Below, one piece after another: positions 1 through 8,176 of a DNA stretch of 64,000 nt. Below the pieces are notes generated by a model. It did no database searches and was not told the origin of the DNA. It was given only the letters and a program-made list of their open reading frames with translations. Positions within the stretch are counted from its first letter, which is position 1, and the number at the start of each line of letters is the position of its first letter. The translations under genes and the position numbers were made by a program. Source of the stretch: Bacillota bacterium (GTDB taxonomy: Bacteria > Bacillota > Ch66 > Ch109); NCBI GenBank assembly GCA_013178275.1, contig JABLWZ010000004.1:185755-249754 (forward strand). Reading direction: 5' to 3'.

Positions 1-127
1 TCCCCGCCCGGAGAGCCGATGTCTCTGTATAAGATGCGGCACTCCTATCATCCTCGGTACCGACATCAGCTCCGTACATCTTCGCCAAATACTTCGCTGT
101 CTTCGTTAGCAGATCGAAATTAGCCAA
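1..127 (-). CDS. Partial phage protein downstream of portal
   Basis: A minus-strand reading frame stays open from a TTG at 127 to the window edge, so the 3' part is missing. The start follows a strong purine run (AAAGGGGGTGGGGG) with little else usable as a ribosome binding site. The translation starts (M)ANFDLLTKTAKYLAKMYG and continues without a stop for 42 codons. I do not recognise the family. Its position after the portal gene and in the same direction makes a head or accessory phage protein likely, but a terminator-like hairpin separates the two, so it may be a separate transcription unit. Confidence 0.5.
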   Translation of the reverse strand, partial: MANFDLLTKTAKYLAKMYGADVGTEDDRSAASYTETSALRAG

Positions 128-159
128 ACCCCCACCCCCTTTAAACCATCACCCAAATA

Positions 160-181
160 AAAAACACCCTCCGGGGTGTAT
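160..181 (-). terminator. Rho-independent terminator after portal gene
   Basis: On the minus strand a 6-bp stem ACACCC/GGGTGT with a 4-base loop is followed by TTTTTTATT. It lies about 85 bases downstream of the portal stop codon, which is unusual inside a phage head operon. Confidence 0.7.
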
Positions 182-263
182 CAATCGGGGCCTACATAAC
201 ACCTGACTGGCCTTGCTCAGGATCATTACCACTTTTATCCGCCAAGTCTTTCTGTTCGTTCAT

Positions 264-1904
264 TCAGATTCCAGAATTATTATCTCCTATCGGGACCTGG
301 TCCCGCGGAATCTCCAACCCGGAGGAAGGCCCAACCCTCGGTTGGACCTCCCGCAGCAGCCGGTCCTTGAACGGCACCACGTTCTTGGGCGCGTATCTCA
401 GGTACTGGTCAAAGCCGATGTACTGCTTCTCCAGGAACCGGTCCAGCGAAGCCATCATCAGCGATTCCGAATAGGACGAGGCGGGTCCGACATCGATTTT
501 TAAATTTAGCTCCGCTCCCGCGTGGTCGGTCCCGGTGAACTCGACCGCGAGTTCCTGGCCGTCATCCCCCTTTACCGACACCAGCCGCCGAGTGTTGTAC
601 TTCACCTTCCAGAATTCCTCCCAGATCCGCCCCACGTCCTCCATCGCCTGGTAGAACCGCCGGCGGATGCCCTCCAGCGGCACCCCCGCCGCCTTCTGCA
701 GCAGCATGATCGCCGAGGCGTTCAGATCGGCGCTCGGGGCCTCTCCCATCGCCGCTTCCTGCGCCCCGCTGATCTCCTTGGTGTAGTCTATAAACCTCTC
801 CACCAGCATCTGGGCCTGGTTGTTGAACGTACCAGGCAGCATGTAGTCCACTCCCCAGCCGCCGGTCGCTGACTTGTCCTCGATCATCTCCCCTGGGGCG
901 TTGGTGATCTTACCCGGGTCGATAGCGCCCGGCTTGTAGCGCAGCTTCGGCCAGCCCGTGAGCTGCACCGAAAGGAGCTGCATCGCCATCAGGAAGTTGA
1001 TCGCCTTCTGGTTGGGGATCAGGCCCTCGGTGTCCCCGATACCGAAGATGCTCTTCGGCCGCTTCTTCCACTGCATCACCACCAGGGGATAGAGCCGCAT
1101 CCCGGTGTCCGCCGCCGGCTTCACCAGCACCCCCGAACCGGCCTTGGCGAACCAGACCGTCCCGGTCTGCCGGTCCCGCCAGTAGCGGGTCAGTACCGTC
1201 ACCTTGTCGTTGTCGTTCATCTCCACCCGGGCCGAGTCGTATCCCTCATCCTGGGTGTCGCGGTCGCCCTTGATGGCGTTCACCGTCTCGACACCCATCC
1301 CGGCGGCCCTCGCTTCTTCCTGGACAGCGGACACCAGTTCCCGGCTGGAGATGATGATGTGGGGCTGCCGCTGTACATCTCGTGACTGCGGGTTGCCGGG
1401 GAAGAAGTTCATCGGATCAATGATCTCTCCCCGCATCTCCCCCTTCCAGGCCAGGGCTCGGCCGCCCTCCCGGGAGTTGTCCCAGAAGTAATGCCAGATG
1501 CCAGTCCCCCGGTTGCTGGCGTCCTCCAGCGCTTCCTCGTTCAACTGCCCCTGCTTGATGTGCTCCCAGGTGGTGTCCGCGAGTCGGGTGAAAAGGTCGG
1601 CGGCCGCCTCACCTACGCCGCTCCCGCCTTCGGCGGCGGAGAACACCATCTTGATGTTTTCGTTCATCACCGAGGCCACCTTGTGGCTTTCTATGTGGTC
1701 GATGATATTGAACACCGGCCGGGGGAGGTTCCTGGTCCGGGGGGTAGCCGCCGGCCACTGATCGCCCGCCTTGAACCGCTCGTACTCCGGCCACCTGGTG
1801 GCGAATTCCATCCGCCGCTTGTACTGCAGCCCTTCCCGGTACTGCTTTTCTATCTGTGAGGCCAGTTCCATGTCCTCGGGCACCGCAATCACCTCTCCAT
1901 TCAT
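264..1904 (-). CDS. Phage portal protein
   Basis: A protein of about 546 residues resembling the portal ring subunit of tailed phages, through which DNA enters the capsid and to which the tail is joined. Typical portal features are visible: an N-terminal segment rich in charged residues (QIEKQYREGLQYKRRMEFA), a DHIESHKV helix region, a long central beta-rich domain, the GIGDTEGLIPNQKAINFLMA clip/stem-like segment, and a C-terminal helical tail. The start at 1904 (MNGEVIAV) is preferred over an in-frame ATG 48 bases upstream because AAGGGGAATA precedes it at proper spacing. The two small membrane proteins upstream are probably cotranscribed. The terminase pair that normally precedes a portal gene is about 12 kb away, beyond a block of cellular genes. 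The portal assignment is from overall resemblance. Confidence 0.8.
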   Translation of the reverse strand: MNGEVIAVPEDMELASQIEKQYREGLQYKRRMEFATRWPEYERFKAGDQWPAATPRTRNLPRPVFNIIDHIESHKVASVMNENIKMVFSAAEGGSGVGEAAADLFTRLADTTWEHIKQGQLNEEALEDASNRGTGIWHYFWDNSREGGRALAWKGEMRGEIIDPMNFFPGNPQSRDVQRQPHIIISSRELVSAVQEEARAAGMGVETVNAIKGDRDTQDEGYDSARVEMNDNDKVTVLTRYWRDRQTGTVWFAKAGSGVLVKPAADTGMRLYPLVVMQWKKRPKSIFGIGDTEGLIPNQKAINFLMAMQLLSVQLTGWPKLRYKPGAIDPGKITNAPGEMIEDKSATGGWGVDYMLPGTFNNQAQMLVERFIDYTKEISGAQEAAMGEAPSADLNASAIMLLQKAAGVPLEGIRRRFYQAMEDVGRIWEEFWKVKYNTRRLVSVKGDDGQELAVEFTGTDHAGAELNLKIDVGPASSYSESLMMASLDRFLEKQYIGFDQYLRYAPKNVVPFKDRLLREVQPRVGPSSGLEIPRDQVPIGDNNSGI

Positions 1905-2036
1905 TATTCCCCTTACCCCTCTAGGCTCCACCGAACCAACCCTGGTGTTCATCCCAGGGTCTAATCAATGTCGAAAACCATTCCTTTGACCAGGTGCGTG
2001 AAGGCTCACTCACAGCCATACTCAGGCATATCGGTG

Positions 2037-2288
2037 CTATTTTCTATCCGCCCCTCCCTCCTGGGGTCCATTTAAATATTCGTCCAAAATATTATCCGCC
2101 TGGCTGTTCTCTCGCCGCCGCTCCTGGAATGCCGCCAGGGGGTTCGGCAGCGGCGGCAGCTCCACCGTCGGGGCCACCCTCTCAACCTCGACCTGGAATT
2201 TCCATTTCAATCCTAAGAAAACACTAGTAAGAACAACAAAGGCGGTCACTATGACCAACGCGATAATACCGACTATATAGGCTACCAT
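2037..2288 (-). CDS. Small single-TM protein, probably phage
   Basis: 83 residues. Residues 3-26 form one hydrophobic helix (YIVGIIALVIVTAFVVLTSV), followed by a soluble tail with a proline-rich stretch (VELPPLPNPL) and an acidic C-terminus. The start ATG overlaps the stop of the preceding 33-residue membrane gene (ATGGTAG), suggesting translational coupling. The first 17 residues and the leader DNA resemble that neighbour, so the two look like a tandem duplication. I do not recognise the family. Its place directly upstream of the portal gene suggests phage origin; a holin or spanin-like role is possible but not shown. Confidence 0.65.
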   Translation of the reverse strand: MVAYIVGIIALVIVTAFVVLTSVFLGLKWKFQVEVERVAPTVELPPLPNPLAAFQERRRENSQADNILDEYLNGPQEGGADRK

Positions 2289-2383
2289 CCACCAAATACC
2301 CCCTTCACAATAAATCTGCCCGCCAAGACAGAAACGGCAGTCACCAGGACCACCGCTGCGATACCGATTACGTAGATTACCAC
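2282..2383 (-). CDS. Tiny TM peptide (33 aa), paralogue of next gene
   Basis: A GTG-initiated frame of 33 codons with almost the whole peptide as one membrane helix (VIYVIGIAAVVLVTAVSVLA), ending KGVFGGW. A GAGGGGATATTTGTGAG leader precedes the GTG and is similar to the leader of the following gene (GAAGGGGGTATTTGGTGG). The stop codon overlaps the next start. The repeated pattern of MVxYxxGIxAxVxVTAxxVL in both products supports coding. Function is unknown. Confidence 0.55.
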   Translation of the reverse strand: MVIYVIGIAAVVLVTAVSVLAGRFIVKGVFGGW

Positions 2384-2417
2384 CTCACAAATATCCCCTC
2401 TACAATCGCAACACCAA

Positions 2418-2451
2418 ATAAAAACCGCCGCGATTACTATCGCCAGCGGTT
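2418..2451 (-). terminator. Terminator of the selenoprotein gene
   Basis: The minus strand shows a two-part stem, ACCGC and GCGAT pairing with ATCGC and GCGGT, followed by TTTTTATTTGG. It lies 84 bases after the thioredoxin-like gene. Apart from the loop it is nearly identical to the terminator at 13104-13140. Confidence 0.75.
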
Positions 2452-2534
2452 AAGGTTTATTGTTAGCCCACCGGGTTTTTACTGCTCTGCATTTTTCCCT
2501 GCAAAGTCGGCCCCGGTATGAGCAGCCGGGCAAC

Positions 2535-3161
2535 TTATTCGCTTAAAGCTTTATCGACTTCGGCCTGCAGTTCCGACATCTTGTCGTTGCTCCAGCCTAC
2601 CGAGGTGTATTTTAATACCCCCTGGCGGTTGGCGAGGAAACCCGTGGGTGTCGCTGTAACCTGGTAGGCCTGTGCGACTGCCATGTTGTCATCGAAAAGC
2701 ATGGCAGCATCAACCGGGTGCTTGGAAAGAAAGTCATTGATGCTGGCCCGGCTGTCTGTGGTAATCACCAGCGTATCCAATCCCCGATCCTTCCACTCCT
2801 TCATCATCGGCTGCAACTGCAGCACTTCGTTAACGCAGGCGCCTCAGCCAGTGGAAAAAAACGTCAGGTAGATGGCCCGACCGGAAAAACCAGATGGCAC
2901 GCTTACACTTTGCCCGTTTTGGTCCTCCAGGGTGAAAGCGGGTAAAGGCTGCCCGATCGTCGGCACGCCCGGAGCCGGGTTATCCTGGGAGATTGGATTA
3001 CCATAGGGCAGCCTCGGCTTTCCCTGGGGCTGATTGCTGCATCCTGAGATTGTCAGACCAGAAGCTAATACCAAGGTTAATGCTATGGTAAGGAGTTTAT
3101 TCAGGAAAGGGTTGGTCCCAACCCACCCGATTCCTGTCCCTTTGTGGTCTTGGTTGGTCAT
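2535..3161 (-). CDS. Selenocysteine-containing TlpA/ResA-like lipoprotein
   Basis: One gene read through an in-frame UGA at 2846-2844, giving about 208 residues. Residues 1-45 form a lipoprotein signal (hydrophobic ALTLVLASGL, lipobox TISGC), so the protein should sit on the outer face of the membrane. The rest is a thioredoxin-fold redoxin of the AhpC/TlpA class: TIGQPLPAFTLEDQNGQ, then YLTFFSTG-U-GACVNE, where family members have FWATWCxPC. UGA thus occupies the first position of the CxxC redox pair (U-G-A-C). Downstream VTATPTGFLANRQG supplies the cis-Pro region (ATPT). The start at 3161 follows AGGAAGGATACGACTT. A bacterial SECIS-like hairpin lies 25 bases after the UGA. The alternative, a nonsense-mutated pseudogene, is less likely because the stop is exactly at the catalytic Cys position and both sides are intact. 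Confidence 0.85.
2810..2846 (-). promoter_or_regulatory. UGA selenocysteine codon with SECIS-like hairpin
   Basis: The UGA occupies 2846-2844. A 5-bp hairpin GCUGC-AGUU-GCAGC occupies 2823-2810. The apical loop begins 25 nt after the UGA and has a G among its first two bases. Both fit the described bacterial SECIS consensus (loop 16-37 nt downstream, a G in the first two loop positions). Confidence 0.7.
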
Positions 3162-3390
3162 AAGTCGTATCCTTCCTAGAAAATGGTTAAGTATATCTTG
3201 TCCCATTGGCATTGCTTTATGCCTTTGCACCTCTCGAAAAAACAGCATACAAAAAATCTTCTTCACAGGTGCTTAACCCACCGCTAGTTGGTTAATGCAA
3301 TCTTTTCGCATATCCATGAAAAAGGCCGCGATTTAACTTCCCAACAAAAAATTCGTGACTCCGACCCCCGACCTGTGTTATACTTACGCC

Positions 3391-3492
3391 TGGAAATCAG
3401 CATCAGACGATTGAGTCTGGGATTTATAAATATCCATGTCACTATCCTCCAAGTGCCTTGGGTAGCGGCCAGAGAGTATCTGGCCGTTTTTT
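3391..3492 (+). ncRNA. Candidate structured small RNA
   Basis: A likely promoter (GTGACT at 3355-3360, 18-base spacer, TATACT at 3379-3384) precedes about 100 bases with no credible coding frame. The segment holds hairpins CAGAC-GATTGA-GTCTG (3404-3419) and CCAAG-TGC-CTTGG (3449-3461), then ends in a strong terminator. I do not recognise the RNA class. It lies between two divergently oriented genes and is not a leader of the kinase gene, since the terminator lies about 450 bases before it. Confidence 0.4.
3466..3492 (+). terminator. Strong intrinsic terminator
   Basis: An 8-bp perfect stem CGGCCAGA/TCTGGCCG with a 5-base loop, followed by six T. It ends the candidate small RNA. Confidence 0.8.
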
Positions 3493-3494
3493 AA

Positions 3495-3590
3495 CGCTAT
3501 CGGAAAGTATATAAGGGAACTTTCCTATGCGAGCAAGTGTAACTAAGGCTATCGCTTGCGCCAGAGGCTTGGCGATAGCCAAGTTTTCTT
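3495..3590 (-). repeat. Dispersed intergenic repeat, copy A
   Basis: Read on the minus strand, the segment runs from GAAAACTTGGCTATCGCCAA to AGTTCCCTTATATACTTTCC and ends GATAGCG. It matches the plus strand at 42231-42383, which carries about 55 extra bases in the middle. It begins three bases after the terminator at 3466-3492. About 280 bases between this repeat and the kinase start hold no other clear feature. Confidence 0.75.
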
Positions 3591-3944
3591 CGTTGATCGG
3601 GGGATTCCCCGGTGCGCCCTTTCCGATCAAAAGGCCGCCCCAACCGGGACGGCTTCCTGATATCATTATAATCCTTTTTTAGGGTCTATTCCTGCCATTT
3701 TTCTGCCAACCTTTCGGTCAGCACCGGGTGAATCGGGTCCGGCACCCCGCTATAGGTTACCGGCCGATGTTCACTACTCTAAAATCAGCCAGACTTTTCC
3801 ACAACCTTACAAAAGTAGTCCAAATTCGCCAAACTTCATCAAAGGGAATCTGTCGTTTTACAGCAAATATATAAGAGATTTGATTTATTGCATCCCGCTT
3901 CGCATATGTAAAGACATCGATTCTAAAGGGAGGATTCCCGACCG

Positions 3945-5648
3945 ATGCCCAAAGAGAACCGTTCCCGCGATCAGCTGCTGAGTGAACTGGACCGGTTGCG
4001 CCAGAGGCTGGCCGCCCTGGAAAACGCCCCTGATACCCGGTCCGACCCGGTCTACTGGTCATCTCTCGAACTGTTCGAGTCCCCGGTCTGGGTGCAGAAT
4101 CTTCAGAAGCGCCGGTCCAGCCGTCCCAGAAAAAACGGCGCCATCAAGGTCCAGCTCCCTGACAAACACCTGCGCACAGTCTTCGACGCAGCCCCGGTGG
4201 GTATAGCCATCGCTACCGATACCTCCTGCCGGGTCATCCGGCACAACCCCGCTGCAGCACGGTTTCTGCGTATAAACCCGGGAGACAACTTTTCCTTCTC
4301 GTCTCCCACCCCTCCCCCGGTCCAGGTACTGCACCGGGGCCGGGCGCTGCGGCCGGATGAGCTGCCCATTCAGCGCGCCGCCTGGTACGGGGAGGAGGTC
4401 ACCGAACAGGAGATCGAATTCGTATGGGAAGACGGGGTCAAGAAAACCGCACTCTGGAATGCCGGCCCGCTCTTTTCCGAGGACGGGGAGATTATCGGAG
4501 CCATCGGGGCCTTCGAGGACATCACCCAGCGCAAGCAGGCGGAGGAGGCCCGGCGGGAGAGTGAGGAGCGGTACCGCGCCCTGGCGGAAAGGCTGCGCGA
4601 TGTGGACCTGCCCCAATCGGAGGAGCGATTCTACAAGGTCTTCAACTCCAACCCGACCGCCACGATCATCACCCGCCTGCGGGACGATGTCATCCTCAAC
4701 GTCAACGACAACTTCTCCAACCTCTTCGGCTACCACCGGGACGAACTGGTCGGCCGCACTCCCTACGAGATGCGGCTCTGGGAGTCACCGGAAAAACGCC
4801 GCTCCCTGGTGGACTTCCTGCTCATAAACAGCCAGGTCGACAACCTGGAGATCCGGCTTCGGAAAAAAAACGGGGGAACCATCATCGGTCTGGGCTCGTT
4901 CAGCACCATCGAACTGAACGACGAGCGCTGCATGATCGCGGCTGTCATCGACATCACCGAGCGCAAAAGGATCGAAAAGGAGATAGCCCGCCTGGATCAA
5001 CTGAACCTGGTCGGCGAGATGGCTGCCTCCATCGGCCACGAGATAAGAAACCCGATGACCACCATCCGCGGGTTCCTCCAGATGGTCAGCGAACGCGAGG
5101 ACAGCGAGAGGTACCGGGAGTACTACCAGCTGATGATCGAAGAACTCGACCGGGCCAACGCCATCATCACCGAGTACCTGAGCATGGCCCGGGACAAGGC
5201 TGTCGACCTGAAGCCCGGCTGCCTCAACTCGACCATCATGAATCTGTATCCCCTGCTCAAAGCCGACGCCCAGTATGGCGACAAGCAGGTAAAGCTGGCC
5301 CTGGGGCATCTGCCCCCGTTTCGGTTCGACCAGAAAGAGATACGGCAACTGATAATGAACCTGGTCCGCAATGGCCTGGAGGCCATGCCCAGCGGCGGCA
5401 CCCTCACCATCGGCACCTGGGTCGAAGACGGTATAGTCACCCTGTATATCGAGGACCAGGGAGGCGGGCTCGACCCGGCCGTAATCGAAAAACTGGGGAC
5501 CCCGTTCGTCACCACCAAAGACAATGGCACCGGCCTCGGGCTGGCGGTCTGCTACAGCATCGCCCGCCGACACGACGCGGAGATAAAGGTCGATACCAGC
5601 CCCCGAGGCACCACCTTCTCGGTGTGCTTCAAGGCAGAAGCGGACTGA
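3945..5648 (+). CDS. PAS-domain sensor histidine kinase
   Basis: 567 residues with no membrane segment. After an N-terminal coiled coil (DQLLSELDRLRQRLAALE) come two PAS domains, about residues 75-200 and 225-345, each ending in a PAC motif (GAFEDITQRKQAEEA; AAVIDITERKRIEKE). The HisKA box is about 362-425 with the phospho-acceptor His in ASIGHEIRNPMTTIRGFLQM. The HATPase has N (MNLVRNGLEAM), G1 (EDQGGGL) and G2 (GTGLGLA) boxes. The architecture and HEIRNPMTTIRGFLQ segment resemble the orphan sporulation kinases (KinA-type) of Clostridia feeding Spo0A; that role is inference. No response regulator is adjacent. The ATG follows AAAGGGAGGATTCCCGACCG. Confidence 0.9.
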   Translation: MPKENRSRDQLLSELDRLRQRLAALENAPDTRSDPVYWSSLELFESPVWVQNLQKRRSSRPRKNGAIKVQLPDKHLRTVFDAAPVGIAIATDTSCRVIRHNPAAARFLRINPGDNFSFSSPTPPPVQVLHRGRALRPDELPIQRAAWYGEEVTEQEIEFVWEDGVKKTALWNAGPLFSEDGEIIGAIGAFEDITQRKQAEEARRESEERYRALAERLRDVDLPQSEERFYKVFNSNPTATIITRLRDDVILNVNDNFSNLFGYHRDELVGRTPYEMRLWESPEKRRSLVDFLLINSQVDNLEIRLRKKNGGTIIGLGSFSTIELNDERCMIAAVIDITERKRIEKEIARLDQLNLVGEMAASIGHEIRNPMTTIRGFLQMVSEREDSERYREYYQLMIEELDRANAIITEYLSMARDKAVDLKPGCLNSTIMNLYPLLKADAQYGDKQVKLALGHLPPFRFDQKEIRQLIMNLVRNGLEAMPSGGTLTIGTWVEDGIVTLYIEDQGGGLDPAVIEKLGTPFVTTKDNGTGLGLAVCYSIARRHDAEIKVDTSPRGTTFSVCFKAEAD

Positions 5649-5874
5649 CGAAGGCCCAATCCCTTCCGTACTTCCGCCCCCGACGCGACCCCGGGCCCCT
5701 CATCTCGTCAGCACGCCGATTAATAATCAATTCAGCATGGCCTCCCCCAATCCGGTATAAATACCCGATTCTCCCGCTGGGTTGCCAGCCTTTTTCCCCC
5801 TCCCCCTTTCGGTCAATCCTGAAAAAAATAATAAACCCCTGGTCAGACCGGCAAAATACTACCAGGAGGTTCCG

Positions 5875-6411
5875 ATGGACCCACTGCATCAGCGGATATT
5901 GGAAACGCGCCTGCATTTGACCCAATTAGAGATCGAGAACTGGCAGACCAATTCTTTCCTCCACTGGCACTGGTGGGGCCTGATCATCGTCTTCACCCTG
6001 CCCTGGTTCCTCTGGTGGCGGCTGGTCAGGAAGGACGAGCTGCCCTGGATAATCAGCTACGCGCTGTCGCTCGCCCTGCTCATGGTGGATCTGGCCCTGG
6101 TCAACCTCGGCCTCTACGCCTATCCTCACCGCATCCAGCCCATCTGGTCGGGCCTGGTCATCGGGGACATCACCCTCCCCCCGATCGTTTTCTCCCTTAT
6201 CTACCAAAGCCGCCGGGACTGGAAAGGGTATCTGCTCTATTCGGTGATAGCTGTCGCGGTGTTCTCCTTCATCGGGGAGCCCATGCTCGAATGGGTCGGC
6301 CTGTACGAACTGTACCACTGGAGTTTCCTTTACTCCTTCCCCATGTACCTGGCCATGAACATCCCGATCAAGCTGGTCCTGGACCGCATGAAAAAAGCCA
6401 GTCAGCAATAA
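5875..6411 (+). CDS. CBO0543-type membrane protein, copy 1
   Basis: 178 residues with about five membrane helices after an amphipathic N-terminal helix (LHQRILETRLHLTQLEIENW). The pattern WHWWGLIIVFTLPWFLWWRL, aromatic loops and FIGEPMLEWVGLY are characteristic of this conserved Clostridial family, which to my knowledge has no assigned function. The start at 5875 follows ACCAGGAGGTTCCG, an excellent ribosome binding site. A paralogue lies at 54668-55246 with the same FxGEPxxxWxGLY motif. The gene stands 226 bases after the histidine kinase, in the same direction. Confidence 0.85.
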   Translation: MDPLHQRILETRLHLTQLEIENWQTNSFLHWHWWGLIIVFTLPWFLWWRLVRKDELPWIISYALSLALLMVDLALVNLGLYAYPHRIQPIWSGLVIGDITLPPIVFSLIYQSRRDWKGYLLYSVIAVAVFSFIGEPMLEWVGLYELYHWSFLYSFPMYLAMNIPIKLVLDRMKKASQQ

Positions 6412-6439
6412 AAAGGCCTCCCCCAGTTACAGTCCAGGT

Positions 6440-7165
6440 TTACCGCATAGCTATCCCACCCAGGATAAACAATCCAATCAGTAACAGCACAAATCCACGC
6501 GGGAAGCGGTCTATCAGACGACTTACCCCGTAGCTCGCCGGGAGGGTTATAATGAAAACGATCCCTATCTTGCCCAGGGCCGGCCCGCCACTCCAGAGCA
6601 TCAAGAGTTCCTGGAGGAATATCACGAAGAAGAAGTGGACCAGATAGATATTAAAGGAGTTCTCAGTCAGGGTTCGATTGATGGTTATCGGTCGGTTTAC
6701 ATATCTATGCGCGAAAGATAACAACATGACCAGGACCGCCAGGCAGAGGAAGGAGCGAGCAGCGGCAAAGGACAACAGCAGCGCCGGAGCCAGCGTCTGA
6801 GAGTCGTACGGGTGTGAAAAAACCTCCCGTGCGCAAAACAGGTAGATGACGGCTAAAAACACGCTAGTCAGGGCCCATGGACCCGGGTGGTTGAAAAAGG
6901 ACGGATTGGCGAACCACTGCCGATGGTGCGCATATATCCCCAGCCCAAACATCAGCGCATACCCAAATACCTTGGTGGGCTGAAACTGCAGCAGCAGGTT
7001 TATCGAGACCCATGACAGGTCCGGAAACACGAGCATGGCCGCGAAACTGAAGGCGGTGCCCAGCAGACCGAACCGGAGTATGCCCCTCACGATCGATGCG
7101 GCAGAGGCCGGCCCGGCTGTCTCGATGTCTGCGGCAACGGACATCCCGCGTAACTTAGGCATCAC
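6440..7165 (-). CDS. Acyltransferase-3 family membrane protein, N-terminally truncated
   Basis: 241 residues with about seven hydrophobic segments. It resembles the C-terminal two thirds of acyltransferase-3 (OafA/MdoC-like) proteins, notably NSFNIYLVHFFFVIFLQELL near the end. Family members usually exceed 340 residues, and the N-terminal catalytic His-bearing region is missing. No convincing ribosome binding site precedes either candidate Met (7165 or 7141), and the methyltransferase gene ends only 46 bases upstream. It is probably a 5'-deleted remnant. It could still be expressed as the last gene of the TetR operon. Confidence 0.6.
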   Translation of the reverse strand: MMPKLRGMSVAADIETAGPASAASIVRGILRFGLLGTAFSFAAMLVFPDLSWVSINLLLQFQPTKVFGYALMFGLGIYAHHRQWFANPSFFNHPGPWALTSVFLAVIYLFCAREVFSHPYDSQTLAPALLLSFAAARSFLCLAVLVMLLSFAHRYVNRPITINRTLTENSFNIYLVHFFFVIFLQELLMLWSGGPALGKIGIVFIITLPASYGVSRLIDRFPRGFVLLLIGLFILGGIAMR

Positions 7166-7211
7166 CCGGTATACCAGACCGATCCGGTATTAAGCTTTCA
7201 AGTCTTGGACT

Positions 7212-8090
7212 TTAACTCACAGCGGTTACGATACAGTGTGTCCCATTGACCCTCGCCAAAGGCTTTCCCTGATTGTCCTTGAAAAACATGTCCTCCAGGG
7301 CGTCCGAGTCCATGATGCTTAAAACCGTTAGACCGTACCCGGCCAAAAACTCGGTGACGCCCCCATTCTCTATCCCGAAACGGAAGCCTTCGTTCTCCTT
7401 TGAAACAGACCGGTACAGTTCTGTCTCGCCTTCATACCGGTTCTCTCTTCTTAATACCGACGCGTAGATGTGGTCAAACACCACCCTGCTCCCGCCCCCC
7501 GCCATCTCCCGGATAGTTTTAAAGGTCTTATCTACAGACTCTGGCTGCAGGTACATGGTAAGCCCTTCCAGCAGGAATAGGCTTTTGGCCCCCTTTTTAA
7601 ATCCGCTTTCCATGAGCCGCTCAGCAATACTCTGCGTTTCGAAATCGATGGGAACGAAAACCAGGTTCTCCGGGGTTTTTATCTCCTTCTCCTCATACCT
7701 CTTGATCTTCGCGGTCTGGGTAACCGGGACGTCGAGTTCGAATACCCTGGCCTTTTTCGAGATATCTTGAAACCGTACACCCCGGGAATCAAAGCCCGCC
7801 CCAAAGATGAGGACCTGCTCGACACCTTCTTCTAATGCCCTTTTAAACTCACTGTCGATGTACTTGGTCCTCGATATCACATACTCGTACATCCCCGCTG
7901 GGAAAACCTTTATCAGGCGGCGCCTGAAGATTGGAATTCTGATAAGCAGTTTGATCAGTGAATTGACGATAACCATCGACACGTAGTCATCGCTCTTGTA
8001 CTGCAGCCTTTTTTCCGTATAGGAGAGCGCTCTCCCCAGACAGGTAAACTCCGCTGTCCTAGAGGTCTTTGATTCCACCCTTCTGACCAT
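7212..8090 (-). CDS. Class I SAM-dependent methyltransferase (LCMT/TIGR00027-like)
   Basis: 292 residues. The N-terminal SRTAEFTCLGRALSY, the SAM-binding LIFGAGFDSRGVRF, the acidic VFELDVPVTQ (adenosine binding) and SLFLLEGLTMYLQPE are the hallmark blocks of the leucine-carboxyl-methyltransferase-like family. The physiological substrate in bacteria is unknown. The start at 8090 (MVRRVESK) is chosen because AGGAGGAGTCGAC precedes it at ideal spacing; an upstream in-frame extension would have an atypical composition. It follows the TetR gene by 86 bases and is likely in one operon under the palindromic operator at 8802-8837. Confidence 0.85.
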   Translation of the reverse strand: MVRRVESKTSRTAEFTCLGRALSYTEKRLQYKSDDYVSMVIVNSLIKLLIRIPIFRRRLIKVFPAGMYEYVISRTKYIDSEFKRALEEGVEQVLIFGAGFDSRGVRFQDISKKARVFELDVPVTQTAKIKRYEEKEIKTPENLVFVPIDFETQSIAERLMESGFKKGAKSLFLLEGLTMYLQPESVDKTFKTIREMAGGGSRVVFDHIYASVLRRENRYEGETELYRSVSKENEGFRFGIENGGVTEFLAGYGLTVLSIMDSDALEDMFFKDNQGKPLARVNGTHCIVTAVS

Positions 8091-8176
8091 GTCGACTCCT
8101 CCTAACGTTAACCCGGACTCCCCGCTCCGCGTCGCCTGCCGATGGCTAACCCCACCGCCACCTAGATGCCCGTATC

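Noticed and set aside
3442..3666. Small minus-strand frame ending in a proline-rich tail
   Set aside because: It lies over the dispersed repeat and terminator and has no coding features.
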